From Pelagibacterium luteolum (GTDB lineage: Bacteria; Pseudomonadota; Alphaproteobacteria; Rhizobiales; Devosiaceae): 64,000 bases of DNA. The position numbers and the translations under genes are program-made. The number at the start of each line of letters is the position of its first letter. Position 1 is the stretch's first letter. The notes beneath the pieces were generated by a model. It had not been told where the DNA came from. It was given only the letters and a program-made list of their open reading frames with translations, and ran no database searches. The stretch lies in NCBI RefSeq assembly GCF_900100665.1, contig NZ_FNCS01000005.1, positions 146,289 to 210,288 of the forward strand. Direction: 5' to 3'. Of this stretch, positions 48,271 to 57,390 are shown in pieces.

Positions 48271-50841
48271 ATGGCCACGAAGAGAATGCTGGTGGATGCC
48301 ACCCACCCGGAAGAAACACGGATCGTTGTCACTAACGGCAACAAGCTCGAGGAATTCGATTTTGAATCCGCCGAACGGCGGCAACTCAGAGGCAACATCT
48401 ATCTCGCCAAGGTAACGCGGGTAGAACCGTCACTGCAGGCTGCGTTCGTCGAATATGGCGGCAACCGCCACGGCTTCCTCGCTTTTTCCGAAATCCATCC
48501 CGACTATTACCAGATCCCGGTCGCCGACCGTGAAGCCCTGATGCGCGCCGAAGAGGAAGCGCAGCGGGAGGATGAAGAAGAAGACGTTATCGAAGCCGCT
48601 GAGGCGGAAGAAGACGACGTTGAGGACAACGGCGAATCCGGCGACGTGCCGCGCGAGACCAAGAAGGTCGAGCAGATCGGTGAGGGCGACGCGCTCGAAG
48701 ATTTGCAGGAGCGCCCGCGCCGCAACCAGCGCCGCTATAAGATCCAGGAAGTGATCAAGCGCCGTCAGGTGCTGCTCATCCAGGTCGTCAAGGAAGAGCG
48801 TGGAAACAAAGGCGCAGCCCTAACGACATACCTCTCGCTCGCCGGTCGTTATTCGGTACTGATGCCTAACACCGCACGCGGTGGCGGCATTTCCCGCAAG
48901 ATCACCAGTGCTGCAGACCGCAAGCGCCTCAAGGAAATCGCCACCGATCTCGAAGTGCCGCAGGGCATGGGCGTGATCCTGCGTACCGCGGGCGCATCGC
49001 GCACCAAGGCCGAGGTCAAGCGCGACTTCGAATATCTGATGCGCTTGTGGGAAAACGTCCGCACGCTGACGCTCGAATCTTCTGCGCCCTGCCTCGTCTA
49101 TGAGGAAGGCAGCCTGATCAAGCGCACAATTCGCGACCTCTATAACAAGGACATCACCGAAGTCCTTGTGGCCGGGGAAGCGGGCTATCGCGAAGCCAAA
49201 GATTTCATGCGGATGATCATGCCGAGCCATTCCAAGAATGTGCAAAGCTATAAGGACGATGCACCGATTTTCTCGCGTTTCAATATAGAAGCGCAACTCG
49301 ATTCCATGTTCCACCCGCAGGTCACCCTGCCCTCCGGCGGCTACATCGTGATCAACCCGACCGAAGCGCTGGTTTCGATCGACGTGAACTCGGGACGCGC
49401 CACCAAGGAACACAATATCGAGGACACGGCGCTCCAGACCAATCTGGAAGCGGCCGAGGAAATTTCGCGCCAGCTCCGCCTGCGCGATCTCGCCGGCCTG
49501 ATCGTCATCGATTTCATCGACATGGAAGAGCGGCGCAACAACCGCGCTGTCGAAAAGAAGCTCAAGGACTGCCTCAAGAACGACCGTGCGCGCATCCAGG
49601 TTGGGCACATCAGCCATTTCGGCCTGATGGAAATGAGCCGCCAGCGCATTCGGTTTGGCGTTCTGGAAAGCTCGACCCACACCTGCCCCACTTGTGCCGG
49701 CACGGGTCTCGTGCGGTCGGTCTCCTCGCTTGCATTGATGATCATGCGCTCGATCGAAGACCACATCCTGCGCAAGCCCGGTCAGTCGATCAACGTCAAT
49801 ATGCCGACCGAAGTCGCGCTCTACATCCTCAACTCCAAGCGCGACTCTTTGACAGCGCTGGAAGCGAAGTACGGGCTGTCGATCACCATTTCCGCTCAGA
49901 GCGGTTTGGTGGGCAATCAGTTCAATATCGAGCGTGGTGAAACCCGCGTGCCTGTCGCTGCGCCGGCGGTACAGCATATCCGCGCCGACGCCGCCTCGAT
50001 GGACGATTACGACGAAACCGCCGAGGATGAAGAGGCTGACGAAGAGGTCGTCGAGGCTGCAGAAGCTACGGACACCGAAGACCATCGTGAGAGCACGGGC
50101 GATGGCCAGGGCAGTCGCAACAAGCGTCGCCGTCGTCGTCGCCGCAATGGAACCGGAAACGGCCATGCCGCGCCGGCAGTTGTCGCAGCGGAAGATGCCA
50201 CGCCGGATGCCGAGTCGGGCGATACTGAAGACGAAGTCCATGTCGAAGCCGGGTCGGAAGACGATGACGATCAGCCGCGCAAGCGCCGTCGCCGCGGTCG
50301 TCGTGGTGGCCGCCGCAACAAGCGTCAGGGTGACGGAGTGGAAATGGGTGGCGAAGATGAAAGCCAGCCAACATCGGAAAGCACTGGCGATGCCGAGGCG
50401 ATGAACGCCGTCGAGGATCGCGTGCCGGTTGAGGCGGTTGAAGAAACCGTCGCAGACGAGCCTGCCGAAAAGCCCAAGAAGCGCCGTACGCGCAAGCCGG
50501 CCAAGGCCAAGGACGCTGAAGCAGAGTCCGTCGTCGAACCCGTCGCTGACGCTGCCGACGCCGCACCTGTCGAAGCGACCGAGGAAGCGCCCGCCAAAAA
50601 GAAGCGGGCTCCACGCAAGAAGCCAGCTAAGGTCGAGCCTGAGGCTGCCGCTCCAGTAGAAGCGCCCGTCAGCGCACCGGATGCTGCACCGGCGCCGGTT
50701 GCCGAAGAGGCATCCCCTGCCCCCCGGCGCGCCAAGAAGTCGGTTTCCTCTGACGAGATCGTGGTTTCGTCATCATCCGAAGAAGGTGATGACAAGCCCA
50801 AGAAGGCCGGTTGGTGGCAGCGCCGCTTCGGGCTAGGCTAG
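48271..50841 (+). CDS. rne: Ribonuclease E
   Basis: An 856-residue endoribonuclease of the RNase E/G family. The opening MATKRMLVDATHPEETRIVV is typical of alphaproteobacteria. The S1 domain (LRGNIYLAKVTRVEPSLQAAFVEYGGNRHGFL) is split by an acidic insertion (about residues 90-145) as usual in this class. Catalytic aspartates are in SIDVNSG (about 369) and IVIDFIDM (about 411), and the zinc link is in THTCPTCAGTGLV near 471. After about 580 the tail alternates acidic and Arg/Lys-rich blocks, then a Pro/Ala/Lys region, which serves as degradosome and RNA-binding scaffold. The ATG at 48271 was preferred over upstream frames. A bidirectional terminator follows. Confidence 0.95.
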   Translation: MATKRMLVDATHPEETRIVVTNGNKLEEFDFESAERRQLRGNIYLAKVTRVEPSLQAAFVEYGGNRHGFLAFSEIHPDYYQIPVADREALMRAEEEAQREDEEEDVIEAAEAEEDDVEDNGESGDVPRETKKVEQIGEGDALEDLQERPRRNQRRYKIQEVIKRRQVLLIQVVKEERGNKGAALTTYLSLAGRYSVLMPNTARGGGISRKITSAADRKRLKEIATDLEVPQGMGVILRTAGASRTKAEVKRDFEYLMRLWENVRTLTLESSAPCLVYEEGSLIKRTIRDLYNKDITEVLVAGEAGYREAKDFMRMIMPSHSKNVQSYKDDAPIFSRFNIEAQLDSMFHPQVTLPSGGYIVINPTEALVSIDVNSGRATKEHNIEDTALQTNLEAAEEISRQLRLRDLAGLIVIDFIDMEERRNNRAVEKKLKDCLKNDRARIQVGHISHFGLMEMSRQRIRFGVLESSTHTCPTCAGTGLVRSVSSLALMIMRSIEDHILRKPGQSINVNMPTEVALYILNSKRDSLTALEAKYGLSITISAQSGLVGNQFNIERGETRVPVAAPAVQHIRADAASMDDYDETAEDEEADEEVVEAAEATDTEDHRESTGDGQGSRNKRRRRRRRNGTGNGHAAPAVVAAEDATPDAESGDTEDEVHVEAGSEDDDDQPRKRRRRGRRGGRRNKRQGDGVEMGGEDESQPTSESTGDAEAMNAVEDRVPVEAVEETVADEPAEKPKKRRTRKPAKAKDAEAESVVEPVADAADAAPVEATEEAPAKKKRAPRKKPAKVEPEAAAPVEAPVSAPDAAPAPVAEEASPAPRRAKKSVSSDEIVVSSSSEEGDDKPKKAGWWQRRFGLG

Positions 50842-50865
50842 GCCCCTCGGGCTCTTACCAGATAC

Positions 50866-50895
50866 AAAAAGGGCGGCTCTCAGGCCGCCCTTTTT
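50866..50895. terminator. Bidirectional intrinsic terminator after rne
   Basis: AAAAAGGGCGGC and GCCGCCCTTTTT pair perfectly around TCTCAG, giving A- and T-tracts on both sides. It ends 3 bases before the convergent aminotransferase stop and can terminate both genes. Confidence 0.93.
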
Positions 50896-50897
50896 CG

Positions 50898-52037
50898 TCA
50901 GCGCTGTAGGAAACCGGCCATTCGGTCCAGGGCCATTTCGATGGTTTCGAGCTTTCCCGCGTAGGAAAACCGAACATATTTGTGGCCATCGATACGGTCG
51001 AAATCCTGCCCAGGCGTCGCCGCCACGCCTGCGGTCTCCAGCATCCGCATGCAAAAATCCATAGTGTCGTTCGTGAACGGAGACGCATCGACATAGGCAT
51101 AAAACGCGCCGTCGGACGGCTCGGCGAGTTTAAACCCCAGCCCCTTGAGCCCATCGGCCAGGACTTGCCGGTTCCGCGCATAGCTTTCACGCCGCTCGTC
51201 ATAGACCGCGCGCGCATCGAGCGCTGCCAGCGCCGCGCATTGCGAAACGCTCGATGCGGAAATGAAAAGGCTCTGCGCCATCATCTCCGCCCGCCGGATC
51301 AGATCCTCCCGCATCACCAGCCAGCCGATACGCCACCCTGTCATGCAGTAATATTTGGAGAACGAGTTGATCACCACATGGTCGTGGCTGAACTCGAGCG
51401 CGCTCGTGTCACGCCCGGTATAATTCAGGTTGTGATAGATCTCATCAGAGATAAAGCGAACGCCTAGCCGATCGCAACACGCGATGATCGCGGCGAGTTC
51501 ATCCCTATCGAGCACAGCACCCGTCGGGTTGGCCGGGCTGGCGACCAGAAGCCCCTCGAAAGGTGAGCGCTCATATGCAGCCGCGATATCGGCAGCCGTC
51601 AACTTCCAGCCATTGGCCGGCGAAACCGGGATTTCGACGCTCGGCAGATTAAGCGAAGATAGAATATTGAGATAGGCTGGGTACCCTGGACGCGTCACCG
51701 CGATCCTTTGCCCCGGCGCGAAGCCCGCCAAGAATGTGAGAATGAACCCCGACGACGATCCCATCGTCACCATGATCCGCTCGGGCGAAACCTCGACGCC
51801 ATGATGATCGCGGTAATAGCCTGACAATCGATCGCGCAGCGCCGGCATCCCCTTTGCCGACGTGTATCCCATCGGTCGTTCCAGGCACTGCCTCACCGCC
51901 TCGATCACCTGCGGCGCCGGCTTGCCGCCTGGCTCGCCGATTTCAAGGTGACAGACACTCCCGCCCTGCGCCTCGATCGCCTGCGCGCGCCCGAGAATTT
52001 CCATGGCGTAAAAAGGCTGGATAGGGCTGGCGATCAT
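50898..52037 (-). CDS. PLP-dependent class I/II aminotransferase
   Basis: A protein of about 379 residues of the aspartate aminotransferase superfamily. Typical segments are LEIGEPGGKPAP, GYTSAKGMPALRDRLSGYY, VASPANPTGAVLDRDEL, FISDEIYHNLNY and NSFSKYYCMTGWRIGW, where the lysine of SFSKYY binds PLP. The C-terminal Arg in RFSYAG binds substrate carboxylate. Substrate is not evident; members are annotated as alanine, aspartate or valine-pyruvate aminotransferases. Start is uncertain: ATG 52037 has GGA upstream and the usual family length; ATG 52082 or 52148 would add up to 37 residues. Confidence 0.87.
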   Translation of the reverse strand: MIASPIQPFYAMEILGRAQAIEAQGGSVCHLEIGEPGGKPAPQVIEAVRQCLERPMGYTSAKGMPALRDRLSGYYRDHHGVEVSPERIMVTMGSSSGFILTFLAGFAPGQRIAVTRPGYPAYLNILSSLNLPSVEIPVSPANGWKLTAADIAAAYERSPFEGLLVASPANPTGAVLDRDELAAIIACCDRLGVRFISDEIYHNLNYTGRDTSALEFSHDHVVINSFSKYYCMTGWRIGWLVMREDLIRRAEMMAQSLFISASSVSQCAALAALDARAVYDERRESYARNRQVLADGLKGLGFKLAEPSDGAFYAYVDASPFTNDTMDFCMRMLETAGVAATPGQDFDRIDGHKYVRFSYAGKLETIEMALDRMAGFLQR

Positions 52038-52291
52038 CTGAAGGTCCGCTATGTTAAGTGAAAGCAAATTCCGTACTTCCATACTTTCTACGATATGGCA
52101 AGTTTGAAGCACTAGTTTGCCTATCTTGCCACATGCATGGCATTTCATGCTACATTTCTATATGTTAATAGTATCATATTCTTACTCGCCATCGCAAATT
52201 CTCCTCATCGTCCACGCCCGATATCCAGCCGATGCGCTGGTCGGCTAGGCTCGCTTACGCTAAACGGACGCAAAGAGATTCGGAGAGTGAC

Positions 52292-53161
52292 ATGCAAAAG
52301 GCGATCAATCTGGGCCTCACGGTGGCCGTCGTGGCGCTCGCGGCGGGCCTCGCCTATTCAGTCGCCACGCGTCCCACCCCCGGCCCCAACGCCGAAGACA
52401 TTCGTGCAATGGTCGCCGATGCCGTCGCAAGCACTCAGCCCGATGACTCAGCAGCCGCACCCGAGCCCGTCGCGTTAGATACCGCCACAATCGGACCGGT
52501 CATCGAAGAGTATCTCCTGGCCAATCCGCGCATTCTCGAGACGATGTCCACGGCCCTCCAAACCGAAATGCAGCTTGCTGAAACCGAGCGCTCCCGCGCC
52601 GCCCTCGAATCATTTCAGGACGACATTTATAACGATCCCGCCAATATCGTCCTGGGCAATCCCGACGGCGACGTCACGCTCGTTGAAATGTTCGACTACA
52701 ATTGCGGCTATTGCCGCCAGGTCGTTGCCGACGTCATGGCCCTTGTCGAGGAAGACCCCGACCTGCGCGTGATCCTCAAGGAATTCCCGATTCTCTCGCG
52801 AGGGTCGGTGGACGCCGCACGTATCGGCATCCTGGTCAACGAATCCGACGTCGACTATCAAGCATTTCACACAGCTCTGTTCTCCGCGCGTGGCACCATC
52901 GATACCCAGGCTGCCCTCACCGCAGCCGCCGATCTCGGCCTCAATCCGCTGACGCTCGAACTCGACATGAACAACGGCTCCGTCACCGAGGCGCTCCAGC
53001 GCACCTATGCCATCGCGCAGGGGCTCGGGGTGTCCGGCACGCCGACCTTCATCATCGGCAATGAAGTCCTTCCCGGCGCCGTATCCAAAGACGAGCTCAC
53101 CCGCCGGATCGCCAATATGCGCGAATGTGGCTCCACAGTCTGCGGTCCAGAGGAAGGCTGA
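52292..53161 (+). CDS. DsbA-family thioredoxin-fold protein, membrane-anchored
   Basis: A 289-residue protein with an N-terminal anchor (LGLTVAVVALAAGLAYSVA, about residues 6-24), a Pro/Asp-rich spacer, a helical lead-in (IGPVIEEYLLANPRILETMS) found in many alphaproteobacterial DsbA homologues, and the thioredoxin fold. The redox motif is C-G-Y-C in FDYNCGYCRQV, and the cis-proline loop is GVSGTPTFIIG. It probably oxidises or shuffles disulfides in the periplasm. The ATG at 52292 follows GGAGAG. Its stop overlaps the start of the DUF2087 gene (TGATG). Confidence 0.9.
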   Translation: MQKAINLGLTVAVVALAAGLAYSVATRPTPGPNAEDIRAMVADAVASTQPDDSAAAPEPVALDTATIGPVIEEYLLANPRILETMSTALQTEMQLAETERSRAALESFQDDIYNDPANIVLGNPDGDVTLVEMFDYNCGYCRQVVADVMALVEEDPDLRVILKEFPILSRGSVDAARIGILVNESDVDYQAFHTALFSARGTIDTQAALTAAADLGLNPLTLELDMNNGSVTEALQRTYAIAQGLGVSGTPTFIIGNEVLPGAVSKDELTRRIANMRECGSTVCGPEEG

Positions 53162-53517
53162 TGGTCGCTCCAGACGATCTCGACCCCGCCACCAGACGCC
53201 GCCTTTCGCGCGCGGCCCGGTGCTTTTCGGCCGACGGGCGATTGCAACGCTGGCCTTCGAAGCGCTCCGACCAGGAACTGGCCCTCTGGGTCATCTGGTC
53301 ACAAATGCCGGGCGACGGGCAATTGAGCGAACTCGACGTCAACGCCATGCTGCGCACCTGGCACGACTTCGAGGACTATGTGCTGCTCCGGCGCGAACTG
53401 TGCGAACTCGACCTGCTGCGCCGCACGCCCGATGGCGCCATCTATCGCCGTGTCAGTCACGATCTGCCCCAGGATGCGGAAACGCTACTGCATCTGATTG
53501 CTGCCCAAACCGCCTGA
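53161..53517 (+). CDS. DUF2087 domain protein
   Basis: A 118-residue cytoplasmic protein. The C-terminal two thirds match DUF2087: WSQMPGDGQLSELDVNAMLRTWH-DFEDYVLLRRELCELDLLRRTPDGAIYRR, an EvN-type winged-helix-like arrangement with the repeated LRREL core. Members are often attached to transcriptional regulators, so DNA binding is possible, but the function is unknown. It overlaps the DsbA-like gene by one base and was started at ATG 53161. Confidence 0.8.
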   Translation: MVAPDDLDPATRRRLSRAARCFSADGRLQRWPSKRSDQELALWVIWSQMPGDGQLSELDVNAMLRTWHDFEDYVLLRRELCELDLLRRTPDGAIYRRVSHDLPQDAETLLHLIAAQTA

Positions 53518-53604
53518 TTGCGGCCATCTTCTTTTGCCTTTTCAGTGCATTTCCTATAACGCGAGCTTGCGCCCGCCCCGTAGGCCGTGGAAAACCAAGA
53601 CATT

Positions 53605-54042
53605 ATGGCAAAACGCATTCTGATCCTGAACGGACCCAACCTCAATCTCCTTGGCACCAGGGAGAAGAGCATTTACGGCGGCGAAACACTGGCCGATATC
53701 GAGGCTTTGTGCCGCACGCGGTGCGAAGCGCTCGATCTGGCTTGCGATTTCCGCCAGTCCAATCATGAGGGCGAACTGGTCGACTGGATTCAGTCAGCGC
53801 GAAAGACAGCGGATGGCATTGTTATAAACCCTGCCGCCTATTCGCACACCTCGGTCGCGATTCACGACGCCCTGCGCGCCGCGGAAAAGCCAGTAATCGA
53901 GGTTCATCTGTCAAATATTCACCAGCGCGAACCCTTCCGTCATCATTCCTACGTATCTAGCGTGGCGACCGGCGTCATTTGCGGGCTGGGGCCCAAAGGC
54001 TATACAATGGCTCTCGAAGCCATCGCAGACATCCTGAATTGA
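53605..54042 (+). CDS. aroQ: 3-dehydroquinate dehydratase, type II (AroQ)
   Basis: A 145-residue shikimate-pathway enzyme. [19 protein letters not shown] carries the catalytic region with the flexible-loop Arg and Tyr. [30 protein letters not shown] and [20 protein letters not shown] are all hallmark segments. ATG 53605 was preferred over GTG 53587, which would add six residues. It is followed by a weak hairpin and accB; shared orientation suggests transcription into the accBC genes. Confidence 0.95.
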   Translation: MAKRILILNGPNLNLLGTREKSIYGGETLADIEALCRTRCEALDLACDFRQSNHEGELVDWIQSARKTADGIVINPAAYSHTSVAIHDALRAAEKPVIEVHLSNIHQREPFRHHSYVSSVATGVICGLGPKGYTMALEAIADILN

Positions 54043-54043
54043 G

Positions 54044-54068
54044 AAAAGGCCCGGCACGACCGGGTTTT
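54044..54068 (+). terminator. Weak terminator-like hairpin between aroQ and accB
   Basis: CCCGG and CCGGG pair around CACGA and are followed by TTTT, with AAAA ahead of the stem. The 5-bp stem is short, so partial read-through into accB is likely. Confidence 0.5.
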
Positions 54069-54085
54069 GTGGAGACACTATAACA

Positions 54086-54580
54086 ATGGCAAAGATCTCG
54101 CAGGTCGATCAGGACCTCATTCGCACCATCGCCGAACTGGTCAACGACGCCAATCTCGCCGAAATCGAACTCGAGCAGGATGATTTTCGCATCCGCGTCA
54201 CCCGCACTTTCGCCAAGGAAGTCGTGCAGGTCGCAGCGCCGTCCTATGCGCCCCAGGCTCATGCCGCTCCGGCAGCACATGCGGCTCCCGCAGCGTCTAG
54301 CGCCGCAACACCGGCAGCTGCATCGCCCGAAGATCTGGCCTCCAACCCCAACACCCTGACCTCCCCCATGGTCGGGACGGCCTATCTGGCACCTGAGCCC
54401 GGCGCAAAGCCCTTCATGGAAGTCGGCACCAAGGTCACCGAGGGCCAGACCGTGCTCATCATCGAGGCGATGAAGACCATGAACCAGATCCCGGCCCACA
54501 AGTCCGGCACTATCACGCGCGTACTGGTCGATGATGCGTCGCCGGTCGAATATGGCGAACCCCTCGTCGTCATCGAATAA
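54086..54580 (+). CDS. accB: Biotin carboxyl carrier protein of acetyl-CoA carboxylase (AccB)
   Basis: A 164-residue carrier. The N-terminal helix segment ([33 protein letters not shown]) is followed by an Ala/Pro-rich linker of about 35 residues. The C-terminal biotinyl domain has [18 protein letters not shown] and the biotin lysine in [11 protein letters not shown]. It accepts carboxyl groups from AccC for fatty acid synthesis. accC begins nine bases after its stop. Confidence 0.97.
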   Translation: MAKISQVDQDLIRTIAELVNDANLAEIELEQDDFRIRVTRTFAKEVVQVAAPSYAPQAHAAPAAHAAPAASSAATPAAASPEDLASNPNTLTSPMVGTAYLAPEPGAKPFMEVGTKVTEGQTVLIIEAMKTMNQIPAHKSGTITRVLVDDASPVEYGEPLVVIE

Positions 54581-54589
54581 GGCCGAGCC

Positions 54590-55936
54590 ATGTTTTCCAA
54601 GGTCCTCATAGCCAATCGCGGCGAGATCGCCCTGCGCATCCTGCGCGCCTGTAAAGAGCTCGGTATCCAGACCGTGGCTATCCATTCACAGGCCGACGCA
54701 AATGCCATGCATGTGCGGTTGGCCGATGAAAGCGTCTGCGTCGGCCCGAATGCCGCCAAGGACAGTTATCTCAACATCCCGTCGATTCTCGCTGCCTGCG
54801 AAATCACCGGCGCCGAGGCCGTCCATCCGGGCTATGGCTTTCTCTCGGAAAACGCCCGCTTCGCGCGCATCCTCTCCGAACACAAGATCGCGTTCATTGG
54901 CCCGTCGTCGCACCATATCGAAATCATGGGCGACAAGATCCAGGCCAAGAAAACCGCGCTCGAACTCGGCATTCCTTGCGTTCCCGGTTCGGCCGGCGCA
55001 GTGAACACCGAGGCAGAGGCCAAGCAGTCGGCAGGCGAAATCGGATACCCTGTGCTCATCAAGGCTGCATCGGGCGGCGGCGGCAAGGGCATGAAGGTCG
55101 CGCATAGTGAAGCCGAGCTTAGCATCGCGTTCTCAACCGCGCGCCGCGAAGCCAAGGCCAATTTCGGCGACGATTCGGTCTATCTCGAAAAATATCTCGG
55201 CAAGCCGCGCCACATCGAAGTGCAGGTTATCGGCGATGGTCGCGGCAACGCAGTCCATCTCGGCACCCGCGACTGCTCGCTACAGCGCCGCCACCAGAAA
55301 GTCTGGGAGGAAGCCGCAGCGCCGACCGTTCCGATGTCCGAACAGCAGGAAATCGGCGAGATCTGTGCCGCCGCCATGCGCAAGCTGCAATATTCCGGCG
55401 CGGGCACCGTCGAGTTCCTTTACGAAGACGGCAAATTCTATTTCATCGAAATGAATACCCGCCTGCAGGTCGAGCACCCGGTCACCGAGCGCATCACCAA
55501 TTTCGATATCGTCTATGAGCAGATCCGCGTCGCTGCCGGCGAGCCGCTGTCGCTCAAGCAGGAAGACGTGCAGTTTTACGGCCACGCCATCGAAGTGCGC
55601 ATCAACGCCGAAGACCCGCAGACCTTCGCACCCTCGCCTGGGCGCATCACATATTACCACCCGGCGGGTGGTGTCGGCATCCGCGTCGACTCAGCTGTCT
55701 ATCAGGGCTATAATATCCCGCCCTATTACGACAGCCTGATCGGCAAGCTGATCGTTCATGGTCGCACGCGGGCCGAGTGCCTGCAGCGGCTCAATCGTGC
55801 ACTCGACGAGTTCATCGTCGATGGCGTCAAGACCACGCTGCCGCTGTTTAGGCGCCTGATCAAGGAGCCCGATATCCAGGCGGGCAATTACGACATTCAC
55901 TGGCTCGAGAAATATCTCGAAACCAACAAGCAATAG
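54590..55936 (+). CDS. accC: Biotin carboxylase of acetyl-CoA carboxylase (AccC)
   Basis: A 448-residue ATP-grasp enzyme. It opens with KVLIANRGEIALRILRACKELGI, contains HPGYGFLSENA, the ATP-binding glycine loop AASGGGGKGMK, KYLGKPRHIEVQVIGD, LGTRDCSLQRRHQKV and FIEMNTRLQVEHPVTE. All are standard and in order. It carboxylates the biotin on AccB. Coupled to accB and closed by an intrinsic terminator. Confidence 0.97.
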   Translation: MFSKVLIANRGEIALRILRACKELGIQTVAIHSQADANAMHVRLADESVCVGPNAAKDSYLNIPSILAACEITGAEAVHPGYGFLSENARFARILSEHKIAFIGPSSHHIEIMGDKIQAKKTALELGIPCVPGSAGAVNTEAEAKQSAGEIGYPVLIKAASGGGGKGMKVAHSEAELSIAFSTARREAKANFGDDSVYLEKYLGKPRHIEVQVIGDGRGNAVHLGTRDCSLQRRHQKVWEEAAAPTVPMSEQQEIGEICAAAMRKLQYSGAGTVEFLYEDGKFYFIEMNTRLQVEHPVTERITNFDIVYEQIRVAAGEPLSLKQEDVQFYGHAIEVRINAEDPQTFAPSPGRITYYHPAGGVGIRVDSAVYQGYNIPPYYDSLIGKLIVHGRTRAECLQRLNRALDEFIVDGVKTTLPLFRRLIKEPDIQAGNYDIHWLEKYLETNKQ

Positions 55937-55940
55937 GGAG

Positions 55941-55964
55941 AGCGGCCTTCGTGGCCGCTTTTTC
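55941..55964 (+). terminator. Intrinsic terminator after accC
   Basis: AGCGGCC and GGCCGCT pair around TTCGT and are followed by a T-run (55959-55963). It starts five bases after the accC stop, and the aat GTG lies just beyond, so aat probably has its own promoter or depends on read-through. Confidence 0.85.
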
Positions 55965-55973
55965 ATTTCCGAC

Positions 55974-56621
55974 GTGACCCGCAAGACCGACCCCTTCGAT
56001 ATCGAGCTGACCCCGGAACTGATCCTGCGTGCCTACCGCGCGGGAATTTTTCCCATGTCGGAAAGTGCGGATGATCCCGATATCTTCTGGGTCAGCCCGC
56101 AAATGCGCGGCGTCCTGCCGCTCGATGGATTTCACGTCTCAAAAAGTCTCGCCAAACGCCTGAAAAAGAATCCGTTTTCAGTTTGCGTCGATCGCGACTT
56201 CGAGGCCGTGATCGAAAGCTGTGCCACCACAGGCTCGGATCGCGAAAGCACCTGGATCAATCCGACCATCCGTGAGCTCTATGGCGAATTGTTCGCCATG
56301 GGCTATTGCCACACTGTCGAAGTCTATGATGGCGCAGAGCTTGTCGGCGGCTTGTATGGGCTCGCGATCGGTGGCGCGTTCTTTGGCGAATCCATGTTCC
56401 ACCGCCGCACCGACGCATCCAAAATTGCGCTCGCCCACCTTGTGGACCGCCTCAATGTCGGTGGCTATGCGCTGCTCGACACCCAGTTCATCACCGATCA
56501 CCTCGCCTCCCTCGGCGCGATCGAAATTCCGCGCGCGATCTACGAGATCAGGCTGTCGGGTGCCTTGGAAATCGAAGGTGATTTTGGGGCCTGGGATCGG
56601 CTCAACGCGCCCGCTCCTTAG
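55974..56621 (+). CDS. aat: Leucyl/phenylalanyl-tRNA-protein transferase (Aat)
   Basis: A 215-residue N-end-rule enzyme that adds Leu or Phe to N-terminal Arg or Lys of substrate proteins, marking them for ClpSAP. ELILRAYRAGIFPMSE, FWVSPQMRGVLPLDGFHVSKSL, TWINPTIRELY, GGLYGLAIGGAFFGESMFHR and ASKIALAHLVDRL are hallmark segments. The frame begins at GTG 55974. Its end overlaps the end of the convergent MGMT-like gene by 20 bases. Confidence 0.95.
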   Translation: MTRKTDPFDIELTPELILRAYRAGIFPMSESADDPDIFWVSPQMRGVLPLDGFHVSKSLAKRLKKNPFSVCVDRDFEAVIESCATTGSDRESTWINPTIRELYGELFAMGYCHTVEVYDGAELVGGLYGLAIGGAFFGESMFHRRTDASKIALAHLVDRLNVGGYALLDTQFITDHLASLGAIEIPRAIYEIRLSGALEIEGDFGAWDRLNAPAP

Positions 56622-56973
56622 CCCGCTGCGCGATGATGAACCCGCGCCCACCGGCCAGTTTTTCGCCATAGGGACCGTCTGGCCGTACTGCGCGCCAGAA
56701 TGGGATCGCCTGAGGATCGCCCATGGTCACGGCTGTGTGCGATAGCATCGCGACGACCTTTAACAGCTTGCCGGTCGTGATGGGACAGGTGATGTCGACC
56801 GCATGCTCGCGCGCCAGTTCCTCGCGGATGTCTCCCAGATCGCGCTCTGACCCTGGCTCGATGGCTCTGATCTTGTCGCTCAGCATGTCCACAGTGGGTA
56901 TCAACACAAGCTGTGGCTCCATAACGCCGTTGACCGAATGCAGCCGCTCGGTAATCCGAACCTGAGAACTCAT
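56602..56973 (-). CDS. MGMT-like family protein (alkyltransferase-like)
   Basis: A 123-residue protein. LVLIPTVDMLSDKIRAIEPGSERDLGDIREELAREHAVDITCPITTGKLLKVVAML with PFWRAVRPDGPYGEKLAGG later resembles the small MGMT-family proteins that keep the DNA-binding fold of O6-methylguanine methyltransferases. These have TCPITTG in place of the PCHRV active site, so methyl transfer is not expected. A nucleic-acid-binding role is plausible but unproven. It lies five bases downstream of DUF2155 in the same direction. Confidence 0.65.
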   Translation of the reverse strand: MSSQVRITERLHSVNGVMEPQLVLIPTVDMLSDKIRAIEPGSERDLGDIREELAREHAVDITCPITTGKLLKVVAMLSHTAVTMGDPQAIPFWRAVRPDGPYGEKLAGGRGFIIAQRAKERAR

Positions 56974-56978
56974 GCTGG

Positions 56979-57380
56979 CTACCGTTGGCTCGGCGGCGGA
57001 ACGTCCGAGGCCTGCTTGCAGTCCACCAGCCAGACGTCATACACAGCGTTATCGATGGCGTTTAGTGCCGGCGAATCCGCAAACATCCAGCCGGAAAAGA
57101 CCCGTGTCATCGTCGCCTGCAACGACACTTCATCGACCTGAATGAACGCCGTGTCGCTTTGCGCTTCCTGCGACGGACGAGTGTAGCAGGCCCGCGGTGT
57201 CAATTGCAGCGATCCGAACTGCACGGTTTCGTCGATATAGACATCGAATACGGTGATGCGCCCGGTGATCTTGTCGAGCCCCGAAAACACGGCAACCGGA
57301 TTGGCGACAGGTTGTGCGAATGCCGGCCACGCCAGGAGGGCCGTCACGACGGCGATGCACACGGATCGGACGTGGACCAT
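56979..57380 (-). CDS. DUF2155 domain exported protein
   Basis: A 133-residue protein with a signal peptide (VCIAVVTALLAWPAFAQP) followed by the DUF2155 core: AVFSGLDKITGRITVFDVYIDETVQFGSLQLTPRACYTRP, then FIQVDEV and RVFSGWMFADSPALNAIDNAVYDVWLVDCK. Two conserved cysteines may form a disulfide. The family is confined to alphaproteobacteria and has no established function; it commonly sits next to the NDUFA12 gene, as here. Confidence 0.9.
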   Translation of the reverse strand: MVHVRSVCIAVVTALLAWPAFAQPVANPVAVFSGLDKITGRITVFDVYIDETVQFGSLQLTPRACYTRPSQEAQSDTAFIQVDEVSLQATMTRVFSGWMFADSPALNAIDNAVYDVWLVDCKQASDVPPPSQR

Positions 57381-57390
57381 GGGACGAAGC

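Noticed and set aside
48072..48335. 87-codon frame in the rne leader overlapping the rne start
   Set aside because: Translation lacks any motif, spacing of GATGAGG to ATG is poor, and the region is better explained as leader.
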